A stretch of 64,000 nt of DNA from Variovorax sp. PCZ-1. Lineage in GTDB: Bacteria > Pseudomonadota > Gammaproteobacteria > Burkholderiales > Burkholderiaceae_C. The notes below the pieces were generated by a model that did not search any database, was not told the DNA's origin, and saw only the letters and a program-made list of their open reading frames with translations. The DNA lies in contig NZ_JAHCDN010000003.1 in the NCBI RefSeq assembly GCF_018413605.1, forward strand, positions 62,001 through 126,000, written 5' to 3'. The position numbers were made by a program, and so were the translations under genes. Positions 9,508 through 19,717 of the stretch are shown one piece after another (position 1 is the stretch's first letter; each line of letters opens with the position of its first letter).

Positions 9508-10530
9508 TCAAGAAGCAAAACCTGTGGCCACCACGCGCGTAATCACCGATTTCACACGGTGGGTCTCTGCACGGATGAATTGACTCAATTGTGCCGGGCT
9601 GCCGCCCTCATTGCTGATGCCACCCGCTTGGAGTTTTTTCCACACATCGGGATCGCGCAGGCAGTCGTTCAGCGCTTGATTGAGCCTTGCAATCATGGGC
9701 GCAGGCAGCTTGGCTGGGCCAAACAACCCAAACCACACATTCATGTCATAGCCTTTGAGACGAGGGTGTTCGCTCATGGTGGGCACTTGTGGCGCTACAC
9801 GCGCGCGCTGCGATGTCGTCACAGCAACGGCCGTGGCTTTACCAGATTCAATATGCGGCATAGCAGACGACAGCACCGACATGCTGTATTCGATGTTGCC
9901 GCCGATCAAATCTTGCATTTGCTGTGCTGCGCCACGATAGGGCACATGGCGCAGGTTGCTGCCACCCATCATATTGAGCAGCTCGCCGCTGATATGCAGT
10001 GGCGTGCCCACGCCCGAAGATGCAAAGCTGTAGCGCTTGGGCTCGGTTTTGGATTTGCTGATCACATCATCGAGTGATTTGATACCCAGTTTGGGGCTGG
10101 CGAGCAAGACCATGGGCGTGCTGCCAATCAAGCCGATGTGCGACAAATCTGTTTCGCCGTTGTAGCGCACCGCAGAATTGAAGAGCCGAGCAATCGAGAT
10201 TTCGCTACCTGAGCCAAGCAGCAGGGTGTAGCCATCGGGTGCTGCGCTCACCACTTTCTGCGCAGCAATCGTGCCGCCTGCGCCTGCTGCGTTTTCAATC
10301 ACCACTGTTGCACCTAATCGTTTGCCCATCGCTTCGCCAATCGTGCGCGCCACCATATCGGTGCTGCCACCGGGCGGATAGCCCACAAACAAGGTGATGG
10401 CTTTGCCCTGCGGCCAACCTGCATATGTGTTTTGAGCCCAAACAGTAGACACCAAATACGAAACGGGTAACAGGCCTGAGAGCTTGAGCAACTGGCGACG
10501 GTCTTGACGATGCAAAGCGGTTGGCAACAT
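9508..10530 (-). CDS. Bug-family tripartite tricarboxylate transporter substrate-binding protein (paralogue)
   Basis: A second TctC/Bug periplasmic binding protein of 340 residues. The signal region (HRQDRRQLLKLSGLLPVSY) again contains RR. Conserved motifs are GYPPGGSTDMVAR, AAGAGGTIAAQKV, SAAPDGYTLLLG and LRHVPYRGAAQ. ATG 10530 is preceded by AGGAG at a good distance, which rules out the longer frame. It lies 26 bases upstream of the other Bug gene, so Bug-Bug-deacylase forms one minus-strand unit. The LysR gene next upstream on the same strand could regulate it. Ligand not predictable. Confidence 0.93.
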   Translation of the reverse strand: MLPTALHRQDRRQLLKLSGLLPVSYLVSTVWAQNTYAGWPQGKAITLFVGYPPGGSTDMVARTIGEAMGKRLGATVVIENAAGAGGTIAAQKVVSAAPDGYTLLLGSGSEISIARLFNSAVRYNGETDLSHIGLIGSTPMVLLASPKLGIKSLDDVISKSKTEPKRYSFASSGVGTPLHISGELLNMMGGSNLRHVPYRGAAQQMQDLIGGNIEYSMSVLSSAMPHIESGKATAVAVTTSQRARVAPQVPTMSEHPRLKGYDMNVWFGLFGPAKLPAPMIARLNQALNDCLRDPDVWKKLQAGGISNEGGSPAQLSQFIRAETHRVKSVITRVVATGFAS

Positions 10531-10628
10531 GGCGATACTCCTGGCATACCGATGTGGACGCCTTGTGGACAAGTATCAAGATGTTGCCTTGCAGCGCGTA
10601 TGCGTTGTGCGCATACGCCTATGTGATG

Positions 10629-11531
10629 TCAAGCTGTTTGATCCCAAACGCGGCGCGCTTGGGTATTGCTGCTTTTTCGAGGCCGGAAAAGGCGAAATTC
10701 AATCGGAATTGAGCTGACTGGACTGCTGGCATGCACCAATTTGCCAGATTGCAAATCGGCATGCACCAAGCTCAGGGGAAGCCAGCCCATACCTGCGCCT
10801 TGCAATGCTTGCTCATGCAGGCTCTCTGCAAAATCGGATTCAAAGATGGTGTGCAAATGCAGCTCTTGCTTGCTTTGCTGCACCTGGCGTGCAATACCGT
10901 CTTGCAGCACTTGCGCAAGTGCCAGCGTGGGTGTGTAGCTCAACAGGTGAACCGGCTTATTGGTATTGCCGGGTAAGGCATGCAGCGCTGAGCCATCTGC
11001 GCGCGGGCTGCTGACGGCGACAAGTTCGTCTCGGCCAAAGGCCTTGCTTTCAAAATTCGCGTCGTCCAGCACAAGGGGTAAGCGTGGATGCGTATAGCTC
11101 AGCAAAAAATCGGCAGCGCCTTGTTCCAAGGCTGTCACGCCCTCGGCAATCGAACCCGTGATGAGACGCAAGCGATAGTCGCCTACAGCACGGCGCGTTT
11201 GTGTGAACCAAGTAGGCACTGCTGTACGCGCCAGTGTGCGCCCTGTGGCAAGCGTGACCCAGCCTGCGTTGTCTTTGCCGCTGCGCAGACGTGCGCGAAG
11301 ATCGGTGAGGCTGGAAACGGTTTGCCGTGAGATCGCGAGCAGCTCTTCGCCAGCAGTGGTGAGCGACAAGGGCACGGTGGCGCGGTTGACCAAATCGCTG
11401 CCTGCCCACATCTCCAGCGCGCGGATGCGGCGGGAGAATTGCGGCTGCGTGATGTGGCGCAGCTCAGCGGCCTTGCTGAAGCTCTTCTCGCGCGAGAGCG
11501 CAATGAAATCTTCGAGCCACTTGTGATCCAC
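10629..11531 (-). CDS. LysR-family transcriptional regulator
   Basis: A DNA-binding regulator of 300 residues. The N-terminal winged helix-turn-helix is KSFSKAAELRHITQPQFSRR, followed by a periplasmic-binding-type effector domain. The start is GTG 11531 (VDHKWLEDF), four bases after the glpD stop; no ATG precedes the conserved HTH in frame. It may be cotranscribed with glpK-glpD, or regulate the Bug genes just downstream. LysR is not the usual glp regulator (GlpR is DeoR family), so the target is unresolved. Confidence 0.85.
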   Translation of the reverse strand: MDHKWLEDFIALSREKSFSKAAELRHITQPQFSRRIRALEMWAGSDLVNRATVPLSLTTAGEELLAISRQTVSSLTDLRARLRSGKDNAGWVTLATGRTLARTAVPTWFTQTRRAVGDYRLRLITGSIAEGVTALEQGAADFLLSYTHPRLPLVLDDANFESKAFGRDELVAVSSPRADGSALHALPGNTNKPVHLLSYTPTLALAQVLQDGIARQVQQSKQELHLHTIFESDFAESLHEQALQGAGMGWLPLSLVHADLQSGKLVHASSPVSSIPIEFRLFRPRKSSNTQARRVWDQTA

Positions 11532-11535
11532 AGTC

Positions 11536-13098
11536 TTACTCTGGAAGCGTTGCGTATTGCTTGGCAAGCGCCAAGAATGCATCGCGCTGGGGATCAACGC
11601 CAGTTTCTTCTTGCAAGATCGTTGCCACGCTTTGCGCCATTTGTGCGGCGAGTTTGGCATCCAAGAAAAGCAAACGCGAGCGGCGAGCCAGCATGTCTTC
11701 TACGGTGCGGGCATATTCAAAGCGAGCGGCATAACGCACCATGGCTTCTGTGAGGCCGGGGCAGAGCTCATTCGCTGCGCCGGGCATGGCCTGTACTTTG
11801 ACGGATTCATTGCCATACATGTGCAGGCCGGGCGCATCACTGATGCGCTTTTGCGTCGTGAGCGATCCCGCAAGCGGTAGCTTCACCGTCACAGCGCCTG
11901 GGCGTTGTGGCAGCAGCTTGGCTTCGAAGGCGTTGTCGAGCACATCTTCGGCCATAGCGCGGTAAGTCGTCCATTTACCACCCGTCACGGTGAGCAATCC
12001 TGATTTGCTCACAAGAATGGTGTGCTCGCGCGAAAGCTTCTTCGTGTTGCCACCATCTTCATCAGGTGGTTTGACCAGAGGCCGCAAGCCCACCCAAATA
12101 GATTTCACATCGCTGCGCTGCGGCGCGCGGGTGAGGTATTTCGCGGCTTCGCCCAAGATGAAACCTGTATCGTCTTTGAAAGCAGTAGGCTCGCGGGCGA
12201 GATCATCGCGTGGCGAATCTGTTGTGCCCAAAATCAATTTACCAAGCCATGGCACGATAAACAGCACGCGACCATCGGCTGTTTTGGGAATCAAGATCGC
12301 ATGATCGGAAGGCATGAATTCGCGATCGACCACCAGATGCGTGCCTTGGCTGGGCGCGACCATGTTTTTCACAGGCCGCTTGGTTTGATCGCCATCCATC
12401 TGGCGGAATTCATCGACCCATACACCGGCTGCGTTGATCACGCAAGTGGCTTTTACGGAATAGCTCTGCCCAGTTTCTTTGTCTTGAACCTGCAGACCAG
12501 CTACTTTGCCGCCTTCGTGGATCAAGCCAGTTGCTGCGCAATAGTTGATGAGCAATGCACTGCGCTCAGCAGCGGTTTTGGCCAAAGCCAGAGCCAGACG
12601 TGCGTCATCAAACTGGCCATCCCAATACTTCACGCCACCAGTTAATCCGCTCTCTCGCGCATTGGGCAAGAGCTTCAAGGTCTCACTGCGGTTTAAAAAT
12701 TCTGTGCGTCCTAAGCCTGCTTTGCCAGCCAGCAAGTCATACATCTTGAGGCCGATGCCATAAAACGGTGCTTGCCACCATGCGTAGCTAGGCATCACAA
12801 AAGGCAAGGGCTGTGCGATGTGCGGCGCGTTGGCCAACAAGGTGGTGCGCTCATGCAGTGCTTCGCGCACAAGGCTGATATTGCCCTGCGCGAGATATCG
12901 CACGCCGCCATGGACCAGCTTTGTGGCACGAGAAGATGTGCCTTTGGCGAAATCATGACTTTCAAAGAGCACCACTTTGAAGCCGCGCGCTGCGGCATCA
13001 AGAGCCACGCCCAATCCAGTCGCACCGCCGCCAATGATGGCGATATCAAAACTGGCGGTGCTTGTCAGTTGTGCGAATAAGTCTTGCCGAGATGTCAT
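11536..13098 (-). CDS. glpD: Aerobic glycerol-3-phosphate dehydrogenase
   Basis: A membrane-associated FAD enzyme that oxidises glycerol 3-phosphate to dihydroxyacetone phosphate and passes electrons to quinone. 520 residues. The N-terminal dinucleotide motif is IAIIGGGATGLGVALDAA; further family signatures are SRATKLVHGGVRYL and VTGGKWTTYRAMAED. A C-terminal helical domain follows (CPGLTEAMVRYAARFEYA). Its ATG is four bases downstream of the glpK stop, so glpK-glpD is one glycerol-use operon. Confidence 0.96.
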   Translation of the reverse strand: MTSRQDLFAQLTSTASFDIAIIGGGATGLGVALDAAARGFKVVLFESHDFAKGTSSRATKLVHGGVRYLAQGNISLVREALHERTTLLANAPHIAQPLPFVMPSYAWWQAPFYGIGLKMYDLLAGKAGLGRTEFLNRSETLKLLPNARESGLTGGVKYWDGQFDDARLALALAKTAAERSALLINYCAATGLIHEGGKVAGLQVQDKETGQSYSVKATCVINAAGVWVDEFRQMDGDQTKRPVKNMVAPSQGTHLVVDREFMPSDHAILIPKTADGRVLFIVPWLGKLILGTTDSPRDDLAREPTAFKDDTGFILGEAAKYLTRAPQRSDVKSIWVGLRPLVKPPDEDGGNTKKLSREHTILVSKSGLLTVTGGKWTTYRAMAEDVLDNAFEAKLLPQRPGAVTVKLPLAGSLTTQKRISDAPGLHMYGNESVKVQAMPGAANELCPGLTEAMVRYAARFEYARTVEDMLARRSRLLFLDAKLAAQMAQSVATILQEETGVDPQRDAFLALAKQYATLPE

Positions 13099-13102
13099 GG
13101 CT

Positions 13103-14635
13103 CTATTGTGCCCAGCCTTTTGATCGTTCTAGAGCTTCGCGCCAGCGTGTAATTTTTGTATGTCGCTGCGATGCAGACATTCGAGGTTCAAAGCGGCGAT
13201 CCATTTGCCATTGCGCGCTGATCTCGCTCGCATTTTTCCAATAGCCGGTAGCCAAACCAGCCAAGTAAGCAGCGCCCAATGCGGTGGTCTCTGTCACTTT
13301 GGGGCGCACAACAGGCACGCCAAGAAAATCCGCTTGCATTTGCATCAGAAGATTATTGGCACATGCGCCACCATCAACACGCAACTCTTTGAGCGCGATA
13401 CCACTGTCTGCACGCATCGCATCAAACACATCGGCGCTTTGTAGTGCTATCGCTTCTAGCGCGGCGCGAGCGATATGCGCGCGCGTTGTGCCGCGCGTCA
13501 TGCCCACCATGGTGCCGCGTGCGTAGCTGTCCCAATGCGGTGTGCCTAGGCCTGCGAAAGCGGGCACGAGATACATATCGCCCGTATCTTCTACACTGCC
13601 CGCCAAAGCCTCCACATCTGAAGCTGATTGGATCATCCCCAGACCATCGCGCAGCCACTGAACCGTTGCGCCGCCCATAAAGACCGAGCCTTCAAGCGCA
13701 TAGGCCGCCGCTGCCTTGGCAGGCCCTTGCCATGCGACCGTCGTGAGCAGCTTATTTTTGCTCGACACAGCCGATGTGCCCGTGTTCATCAGCATGAAGC
13801 AGCCTGTGCCGTAGGTGTTTTTCGCCATGCCCGGTGCAAAGCAGGCTTGGCCGAAAGTGGCCGCTTGCTGATCGCCTGCGATGCCAGCGATCGGGATTTC
13901 TTGTCCGAGCAGTGAAGCATCCGTCATGCCGACGATACCGCTCGATGGCATGACTTTAGGCAACACAGCGCGCGGGATGTTAAAGAGTTTGAGCAGCTCG
14001 TCATCCCATTGCCCTGTGTGAATATTGAGCAGCAAGGTGCGTGAAGCATTGCTCGCATCCGTGACATGCAAGGCTTTGTGTGCTGATGCCGCGCTGTGGC
14101 CACCCGTGAGTTTGTAAATCAGCCAACTGTCGATCGTGCCAAAGCACAAATCGCCCTTCTCTGCGCGCTGGCGTGCACCGGGGATGTTGTCCAACAGCCA
14201 TGCGAGCTTCGTGCCTGAAAAATACGCATCGAGCACCAGCCCCGTCTTGCGTTGAATCAGCGCGGCCTTGCCTGCTTTGCGCAGGGCATCGCAGGCGGGT
14301 GCAGTGCGGCGGTCTTGCCAGACGATGGCGTTGGCCAGCGGCTTGCCGGTGGCGCGTTCCCACAGCACGGTGGTTTCACGTTGATTGGTAATTGCTATCG
14401 AATTGATAGCTGTTTGCGCAGATTTTACGCCGGCGACATGGAGTTTTTGCTTTAAATTTTGCAGCGTAGCCAGCTGTGATGCCCAGATCTCTTGGGCATC
14501 GTGCTCCACCCAGCCCGGTTGCGGAAAGATCTGTTGGAACTCTTGCTGGGCGCTTGCGACGGGTGTGCCCGCCTGATCAAACGCGATGCTGCGCGAGCTG
14601 GTGGTACCTTGGTCAAGAGAGATGATGATGCTCAT
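13103..14635 (-). CDS. glpK: Glycerol kinase
   Basis: Phosphorylates glycerol with ATP. 510 residues, full length for the FGGY family: N-terminal [34 protein letters not shown], substrate region WLIYKLTGG, and C-terminal [15 protein letters not shown] with [13 protein letters not shown] 14635 is used; an earlier in-frame ATG has no support. Between about residues 67 and 82 ([18 protein letters not shown]) the gene reads through a minus-oriented copy of the dispersed repeat, next to the conserved ITNQRET motif. No glycerol facilitator gene is seen nearby. Confidence 0.96.
   Translation of the reverse strand: MSIIISLDQGTTSSRSIAFDQAGTPVASAQQEFQQIFPQPGWVEHDAQEIWASQLATLQNLKQKLHVAGVKSAQTAINSIAITNQRETTVLWERATGKPLANAIVWQDRRTAPACDALRKAGKAALIQRKTGLVLDAYFSGTKLAWLLDNIPGARQRAEKGDLCFGTIDSWLIYKLTGGHSAASAHKALHVTDASNASRTLLLNIHTGQWDDELLKLFNIPRAVLPKVMPSSGIVGMTDASLLGQEIPIAGIAGDQQAATFGQACFAPGMAKNTYGTGCFMLMNTGTSAVSSKNKLLTTVAWQGPAKAAAAYALEGSVFMGGATVQWLRDGLGMIQSASDVEALAGSVEDTGDMYLVPAFAGLGTPHWDSYARGTMVGMTRGTTRAHIARAALEAIALQSADVFDAMRADSGIALKELRVDGGACANNLLMQMQADFLGVPVVRPKVTETTALGAAYLAGLATGYWKNASEISAQWQMDRRFEPRMSASQRHTKITRWREALERSKGWAQ
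14394..14432 (-). repeat. Dispersed repeat core, copy 3 (inside glpK)
   Basis: 39-nt core, 30/39 identical without gaps to the copy at 45456. The A/T-rich tail continues to about 14456 (GAGTTTTTGCTTTAAA). It lies in the glpK reading frame close to the conserved ITNQRET motif. Confidence 0.8.
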
Positions 14636-14718
14636 GTATCTAGCGTAGCGCAAATGCGTTGGATTGGCTTTATGGCAAACCAGAATTCATCTAGAGCTAT
14701 GTCGGTACACTTATCAGC

Positions 14719-15543
14719 ATGAATATGACCTCTCTCTCTGAAAAAATCGGCTTTATTGGTGGCGGCAATATGGCCAGCGCCATCATCGGTGGCCTGCGCC
14801 GCCAAGGCATGGCGGCTGAGCAATTCATCGTGCTAGAGCCTTACGCGCCGCGACGCGAGAAGCTTCTGTCTGATTTTGGCATCCATGCCCTAGAAAAGTC
14901 CAGTAACGCGCTGGCTCAAGCGCAACAGATCGTGTGGGCGGTGAAGCCACAAACATTTCGTGAAGCTGCCGCGCAAGTGGCAGACCACACCCAACAAGCT
15001 TTGCACCTCAGTGTGATGGCAGGCATCACATCCACCAGCATGGCGCAGCAGCTGTCCACACAGCGCATCGTGCGCGCCATGCCCAACACGCCTGCATTGA
15101 TTGGTAAAGGTATCGCAGGCCTCTTCGCGCGCGCGGCGGTGAGCGCGTCGGATAAGTTAAGCATTGAGGCCTTGATTGCCACCACAGGAGAGTATCTGTG
15201 GGTCACGGATGAAAGCCATCTGGATGCAGTCACAGCGCTCTCAGGCTCCGGTCCAGCGTATGTCTTTTTCTTCATCGAGGCCATGATGCGTGCAGGGCAA
15301 AGCATGGGGCTCACCGAAGGCCAATCCCGCGCTTTGGCGCAAAGCACTTTCGCTGGCGCTGCGGAATTGGCGCGACAATCGCCCGAGAGCCCCGAGGTGC
15401 TGCGCCAGCGCGTCACCTCCAAAGGCGGTACAACTTATGCTGCCATCACCTCGATGCAAGACAGCTTGGTTGGCCAGCGTTTCGAGCAGGCCTTGCGCGC
15501 CGCTGGCGCACGCGCAGCTGAATTGGGCCGCGAGTTTGGTTAG
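14719..15543 (+). CDS. proC: Pyrroline-5-carboxylate reductase
   Basis: Last step of proline synthesis, reducing pyrroline 5-carboxylate with NAD(P)H. 274 residues. The N-terminal motif is KIGFIGGGNMASAIIGGL; RAMPNTPALIGKG and the C-terminal SGSGPAYVFFFIEAM with SKGGTTYAAI are diagnostic. Divergent from glpK across about 80 bases that must hold both promoters. The stop overlaps the convergent dioxygenase gene by a few bases. Confidence 0.96.
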   Translation: MNMTSLSEKIGFIGGGNMASAIIGGLRRQGMAAEQFIVLEPYAPRREKLLSDFGIHALEKSSNALAQAQQIVWAVKPQTFREAAAQVADHTQQALHLSVMAGITSTSMAQQLSTQRIVRAMPNTPALIGKGIAGLFARAAVSASDKLSIEALIATTGEYLWVTDESHLDAVTALSGSGPAYVFFFIEAMMRAGQSMGLTEGQSRALAQSTFAGAAELARQSPESPEVLRQRVTSKGGTTYAAITSMQDSLVGQRFEQALRAAGARAAELGREFG

Positions 15544-16172
15544 GTCTTCACCACAATACCAAATTCTGCCTGCCAGCCATCGGAGCCGCGCGTAAACGCT
15601 GCCTCGAGCAAGCTGCGATCAGCACCCAATGAGCGGGTGAGGAAGTCTCTCGCATTCGATGCGTCACCAGCCACATACATTTGCGTGGTCAGCAACTCGC
15701 GTGAGCCGAGCTTGATTTTCATGTGAATATGTGGGGGTCTGCCGGTGTAAGGCACTGGCTTGATGGTGCGAAAACGGTAGCGCCCATCCGCGCCGACCTG
15801 CACTTTTCCAAAGCCCTGAAACGCCATCGGCGCATTGCCAGAAGAGCGGCTGTGGCGATACACACCCTCATGATCGCATTGCCAAATCTCTACCAGCGCG
15901 CCTGAGACGGGCTTGCCATCCATATCACTGACCACACCGCTGACCCAAGCGCTTTGCCCAGCCGTGTAAGCCACCCTACCGTTTTTCAGTAAATCGGCAT
16001 CCGCATCTTGCATCTGCTGATCCGGATAAAACGGCCCTTCGGATTGCGAGGGCGTGAGCTTACGAGATGTTTGGGCTATGGCCGCTTGTAGCAACAAGGT
16101 CGGCAATACAACCGAGCTGGCGGCCAGTGCAGAGAGCTTCAGAGCAGAGCGGCGGGCAATCGTCGTGGTCAT
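15540..16172 (-). CDS. Exported intradiol ring-cleavage dioxygenase-like protein
   Basis: 210 residues resembling the protocatechuate 3,4-dioxygenase/catechol dioxygenase fold. A twin-arginine-like signal (ARRSALKLSALAASSVV) precedes the mature part. Motifs: QSEGPFYPD; a beta-sandwich with GALVEIWQCDHEGVYRH (Tyr iron ligand); and IKPVPYTGRPPHIHMKIKLG, carrying the second Tyr and two His ligands, so all four Fe(III) ligands appear present. Exported relatives are known, but their substrates are mostly unknown. Transcribed towards proC, with overlapping stops. Confidence 0.85.
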   Translation of the reverse strand: MTTTIARRSALKLSALAASSVVLPTLLLQAAIAQTSRKLTPSQSEGPFYPDQQMQDADADLLKNGRVAYTAGQSAWVSGVVSDMDGKPVSGALVEIWQCDHEGVYRHSRSSGNAPMAFQGFGKVQVGADGRYRFRTIKPVPYTGRPPHIHMKIKLGSRELLTTQMYVAGDASNARDFLTRSLGADRSLLEAAFTRGSDGWQAEFGIVVKT

Positions 16173-16227
16173 GATCGGCTTTCTTTGAATCAGAACAATT
16201 CAGACCATCGCTTACGAGCTAAAGTTC

Positions 16228-17139
16228 CTAGGCTGATTTCGGACTGAGTGATGCCAAATACAGCCCCGGCAAGATCAGCGCCGCGCCTATCGCATGATAC
16301 GCACTCACTGCCTCGCCCAGCACCGCCCAACCCAGCAGCGCGCCATACAGCGGCCCCATGTAAAGCGCCATGGCCGTGCGCGCCGCGCCGAGAGATTTTT
16401 GTGCTGCACCATAAGCCCAGTAAGCTAATGCACCAGGCAAAAGACCTGATGCAACAATCAAAGCAAACGATTTCCAGCCCCAGAGAGTTTGCGTCAGAGG
16501 TAAGTCGCTCATGGCCTCGATCACTGTGAAGGGCAGCAACACGATACAGCCGCCAATGGCTGTCAGCACGAGTCGCGCCATGGGGGAAAAATCTGTCGGC
16601 CATCTCTTCATGAGTAACGCGTACCCAGCCCAGCTGAATGCGCAAGCCAAAATCCACAAATCGCCTGCTACAAAGCGCACAGCGAGCAAATTTCCCCATT
16701 GCCCTTTGATCACCACATGCACCAAGCCAGCCATGGCTAACGCAATCCCCAGCCATTGGATGCCACGCAGCTTTTCATGCAACCATACCGAGGCACAGAG
16801 TACGATGAAAGCGGGCGAGAGTGAATAGATCAGTGCGATATTGGTAGCGCTGGTGGAGCGCGCACCGATATAGACCCATGCGCCGCAGACCCACATGCCA
16901 AGCGCGCCCAGCACCAGGTAATGCCAAGCGTTTTTCAAAATCAAATGGCGCTTAGCTTTGAGTTCGGCAAAGGCAAACACACCCAGCACACATGCAGCGA
17001 GCGCCCAGCGCCCAAGCGCGAGCATGTGCGGCGCAATCTCACCGGGCGCAAGGCGAGCAACGAGATAGTTCACTGACCAAAGTGCAGGGGTGAGCAGCAA
17101 CAATACAAAGGCCAAACGCTCCGAGGTTTTCGGTCCCAT
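16228..17139 (-). CDS. EamA/DMT-family transporter
   Basis: An inner-membrane drug/metabolite transporter of 303 residues with about ten predicted hydrophobic helices in two EamA repeats. The first includes LLLTPALWSVNYLVARLAPG and NIALIYSLSPAFIVL; the second includes LWILACAFSWAGYALLMKRW and LYMGPLYGALLGWAVLGE. ATG 17139 is preferred over in-frame TTG/GTG codons that overlap the pldA stop. First of three EamA proteins in the window; substrate unknown. Confidence 0.92.
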   Translation of the reverse strand: MGPKTSERLAFVLLLLTPALWSVNYLVARLAPGEIAPHMLALGRWALAACVLGVFAFAELKAKRHLILKNAWHYLVLGALGMWVCGAWVYIGARSTSATNIALIYSLSPAFIVLCASVWLHEKLRGIQWLGIALAMAGLVHVVIKGQWGNLLAVRFVAGDLWILACAFSWAGYALLMKRWPTDFSPMARLVLTAIGGCIVLLPFTVIEAMSDLPLTQTLWGWKSFALIVASGLLPGALAYWAYGAAQKSLGAARTAMALYMGPLYGALLGWAVLGEAVSAYHAIGAALILPGLYLASLSPKSA

Positions 17140-17141
17140 GC

Positions 17142-18254
17142 TCACCAATCCACCAAACTCAAGCCCACGCTGAGCACGGTGCGGTTGCGGTTGTAATCGA
17201 TCAAGCTGTCGCCATAGCCTGAGAAGAGTTGTGTATGAAAACGCAGGCCGCTGTTGGCTGCGCCCAGGCTGCGCAGATACTCCAAGCGCACCGAGCCACG
17301 GCCTTCTTTACGCATGCTGTGGCGCACCGTCATGCCCAAAGTGTGTGTGCGCAGATCAGCGCCAGAGCCGCTGTCAAAGCTCCATCTGCCCGCAAATTCT
17401 GCTCGGCCAACAAAGTTGCTGATATCGGGGTTATCGTCTTTACCGGCACTCTCCGGCAAGCGTTGCCAGCCCTTGACTTGCAGGGTGAAGTGATTGCCTT
17501 GGCTCGTGATCTTGTCGGCAGCGGCCATCACATACACGCGATTCCAACTGCGCGAGAGCGGCAAGCTCTGCCCGTTGGACTGATGCACGATGCCCGCGCC
17601 GCTCATGCGATAAGTGAAGCCCCCTGGAAGAGGGCGGTTGTGGCCAAAGACATAGATCAGCTCAGGCTCATGATCGGTTGAGCGGAAGGGACGGGAAATC
17701 GTCCCGTTGAAAAGCTGCCAATAACTTTGCTGCGAATAGCCAAACCAAATGGAATCCGAGAGCGGCTGATCCGCGCGGTGCAATAGGCCGCTGGCTAATT
17801 TTGTGCGAACACTCAAGTTGATCTTCATCTCACTGGGGCTGTAGGCCACAGCGCTGGCCGGCGAGCCGTTTGTGGGTGAGCTAGGCAAAGTGTTCACCTG
17901 GCTGGCACCAACGACCGACAAGCTCACTGGGCGGTAGCCGCGCAATTGAAAAGTGTCTCGTGCACTGGCTTTTTCTAAATCCCAAAACCGCATGATCTCG
18001 CTGGGCTGAATGGCGGCACGCCCGGTGTTGGTCAGTTCAATCACCGGCGCGATCACTGGATTCGGGGTTTGTGCAGGTGTTGGCGTCACAACGGCTGTTG
18101 GTATCGCGCTTTGCTGTTGAGCCCAATTGTCATAGCAGGCCAAGCGAGCCGTACTCTCGGCAATCGTTTGGCAAGCCAAGGGCGCGACGGCCATTTGCGC
18201 TTGTACAGCTGCAGCGCAGCAGGTGGCGGCCAAGGCGGTGAGTTTGATTTTCAT
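17142..18254 (-). CDS. pldA: Outer-membrane phospholipase A
   Basis: A calcium-dependent outer-membrane phospholipase of 370 residues. A signal peptide ([18 protein letters not shown]) is followed by a low-complexity segment rich in T, P and A (about 50-70), then a 12-strand barrel. Family hallmarks are [13 protein letters not shown] and the active-site strand [19 protein letters not shown] (His and Ser, with Asn). The C-terminus SVGLSLVDW ends in an aromatic residue, as expected for BAM substrates. ATG 18254 overlaps the pdxH stop by four bases (ATGA). Confidence 0.95.
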   Translation of the reverse strand: MKIKLTALAATCCAAAVQAQMAVAPLACQTIAESTARLACYDNWAQQQSAIPTAVVTPTPAQTPNPVIAPVIELTNTGRAAIQPSEIMRFWDLEKASARDTFQLRGYRPVSLSVVGASQVNTLPSSPTNGSPASAVAYSPSEMKINLSVRTKLASGLLHRADQPLSDSIWFGYSQQSYWQLFNGTISRPFRSTDHEPELIYVFGHNRPLPGGFTYRMSGAGIVHQSNGQSLPLSRSWNRVYVMAAADKITSQGNHFTLQVKGWQRLPESAGKDDNPDISNFVGRAEFAGRWSFDSGSGADLRTHTLGMTVRHSMRKEGRGSVRLEYLRSLGAANSGLRFHTQLFSGYGDSLIDYNRNRTVLSVGLSLVDW

Positions 18255-18901
18255 GGTGCCAGTCGCTCCATATTCCATTGCCCACGGGCATCCACCGCAT
18301 AAGCCAAACGATCGTGCAGGCGATTTCGACGGCCTTGCCAGAATTGCCAGCGATCTGGGATGAGGCGGTAGCCACCCCAATCTGCGGGGCGCATTGGGTT
18401 CTCGCCGTGCTCTTTCGCCACGACTGATGCGCGATCATCGAGCCATTGGCGGCTGGCCACGACTTGGCTTTGCGGACTGGTGATCGCGCTGATGCGGCTG
18501 GCCAGTGGACGACTGTTGAAATAAGCATCAGACTCTTCCGCACTCATCTTTTCTACACGCCCTTCGATGCGTACGGTGCGCTCCAGCTCCACCCAGTGAA
18601 ACTGCAGCGCTGCGAATGGATTGCCAGCAAGCTCTGTGCCCTTACGTGAGCCATAGCTCGTGAACCAGCTAATGCCTCGTTCGTCATAGCCTTTGATCAA
18701 CACGATGCGGGTCGAGGGGCGTAGATCAGAGCCAACGGTGGCGAGCGTCATCGCGTTCGGCTCTGGGCATTGCGCTTTCACAGCATCTTGCAGCCAGACA
18801 TCGAATTGCTTGAGCGGGTCAGTGTTCGCATGCGATTCCAGCAGCTCGCCTCGCTCGTAGTTTTTGCGCCAATCGGCGATGGAGGAAGTAGGTGTGTTCA
18901 T
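18251..18901 (-). CDS. pdxH: Pyridoxamine 5'-phosphate oxidase
   Basis: An FMN enzyme forming pyridoxal 5'-phosphate. 216 residues: [40 protein letters not shown] and the C-terminal signature [14 protein letters not shown]-like segment are characteristic. ATG 18901 is at the upstream edge of an intergenic dispersed repeat, whose core begins 33 bases upstream. Overlaps pldA by four bases. Confidence 0.96.
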   Translation of the reverse strand: MNTPTSSIADWRKNYERGELLESHANTDPLKQFDVWLQDAVKAQCPEPNAMTLATVGSDLRPSTRIVLIKGYDERGISWFTSYGSRKGTELAGNPFAALQFHWVELERTVRIEGRVEKMSAEESDAYFNSRPLASRISAITSPQSQVVASRQWLDDRASVVAKEHGENPMRPADWGGYRLIPDRWQFWQGRRNRLHDRLAYAVDARGQWNMERLAP

Positions 18902-18933
18902 GATGTGTTTTTAAAGCAAAATCGGCATATCGC

Positions 18934-18972
18934 CGGCATAGAATCTGCGCAGAGTGCTATTATATTTATAGT
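18934..18972 (+). repeat. Dispersed repeat core, copy 4 (between queC and pdxH)
   Basis: Full-length intergenic copy: the tail TTTTTAAAGCAAAATCGG starts near 18909, and the 39-nt core contains the perfect dyad GCGCAGA-less variant around AATCTGCGCAGA and ends TTATATTTATAGT. 34/39 identical to the copy at 45456. It fills nearly the whole gap between the pdxH start and the queC stop. Confidence 0.85.
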
Positions 18973-18973
18973 A

Positions 18974-19693
18974 TTAATGAGAAGCACGCCACTGCTGCCA
19001 ACCTTTCGCGCGCAGCTCACACGCCGGGCATTGACCACAGCCGTAGCCCCATTCATGACGATGGGTTCGTTCGCCGAGGTAGCAAGTATGGGTGTGTTCT
19101 TGGATGAGCGTAATGAGCTTGTCGCCGCCGAGCGTGTGAGCGAGTTGCCAAGTCTGCGCCTTATCAATCCACATCAGCGGCGTTTCGATCAAGAGGCGTT
19201 TATCCATGCCGAGCGATAAAGCGAGCTGCATCGCTTTCATCGTATCGTCGCGACAATCAGGATAGCCCGAGAAATCGGTTTCGCACACACCTGTCACGAG
19301 CACGTCTGTGCCTCTGCGGTAGGCGAGTGCGCCCGCGAGTGTGAGGAAGAGCAGATTGCGGCCAGGCACAAACGTGTTAGGCAGGCCAGTGGCTTCCATC
19401 TTGAAGGCCATGTCGCGCGTGAGCGATGTCTCGCTCACTTGGCCGAGTACGTTCACATCCAGCAAATGATCGTCGCCAAGCTTCGCTGCCCATTGCGGGT
19501 ACTCTGCTTTGATCTCGCGCAACACCACCAGCCGCGCGTCCAGCTCCACACGATGGCGCTGCCCATAGTCAAAGCCCAAGGTCTCAACGCGTTCAAAGCG
19601 TTGCAAAGCCCACACCAGACAAGTGGTGGAGTCTTGCCCGCCAGAAAATAAAACCAGTGCCGCTTGGCGCGTGGGAGGAGTGATGACGCTCAT
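18974..19693 (-). CDS. queC: 7-cyano-7-deazaguanine synthase
   Basis: An ATP-dependent step of queuosine-precursor synthesis (CDG to preQ0). 239 residues. The N-terminal PP-loop is [18 protein letters not shown]; the C-terminal zinc site shows CYLGE, then [13 protein letters not shown] (four Cys). ATG 19693 is chosen because the conserved domain begins there; the longer frame upstream runs into the divergent TfoX-N gene. Its stop directly abuts the repeat at 18934-18972. Confidence 0.96.
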   Translation of the reverse strand: MSVITPPTRQAALVLFSGGQDSTTCLVWALQRFERVETLGFDYGQRHRVELDARLVVLREIKAEYPQWAAKLGDDHLLDVNVLGQVSETSLTRDMAFKMEATGLPNTFVPGRNLLFLTLAGALAYRRGTDVLVTGVCETDFSGYPDCRDDTMKAMQLALSLGMDKRLLIETPLMWIDKAQTWQLAHTLGGDKLITLIQEHTHTCYLGERTHRHEWGYGCGQCPACELRAKGWQQWRASH

Positions 19694-19717
19694 GTTGCAA
19701 TTATCGTGGGGATACTT

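Noticed and set aside
13435-13470. TGCTATCGCTTCTAGC in glpK as another repeat copy
   Set aside because: It shares the hairpin half, but lacks eight or so bases of the core and falls in the conserved kinase motif ALEAIALQS; similarity is most likely chance.
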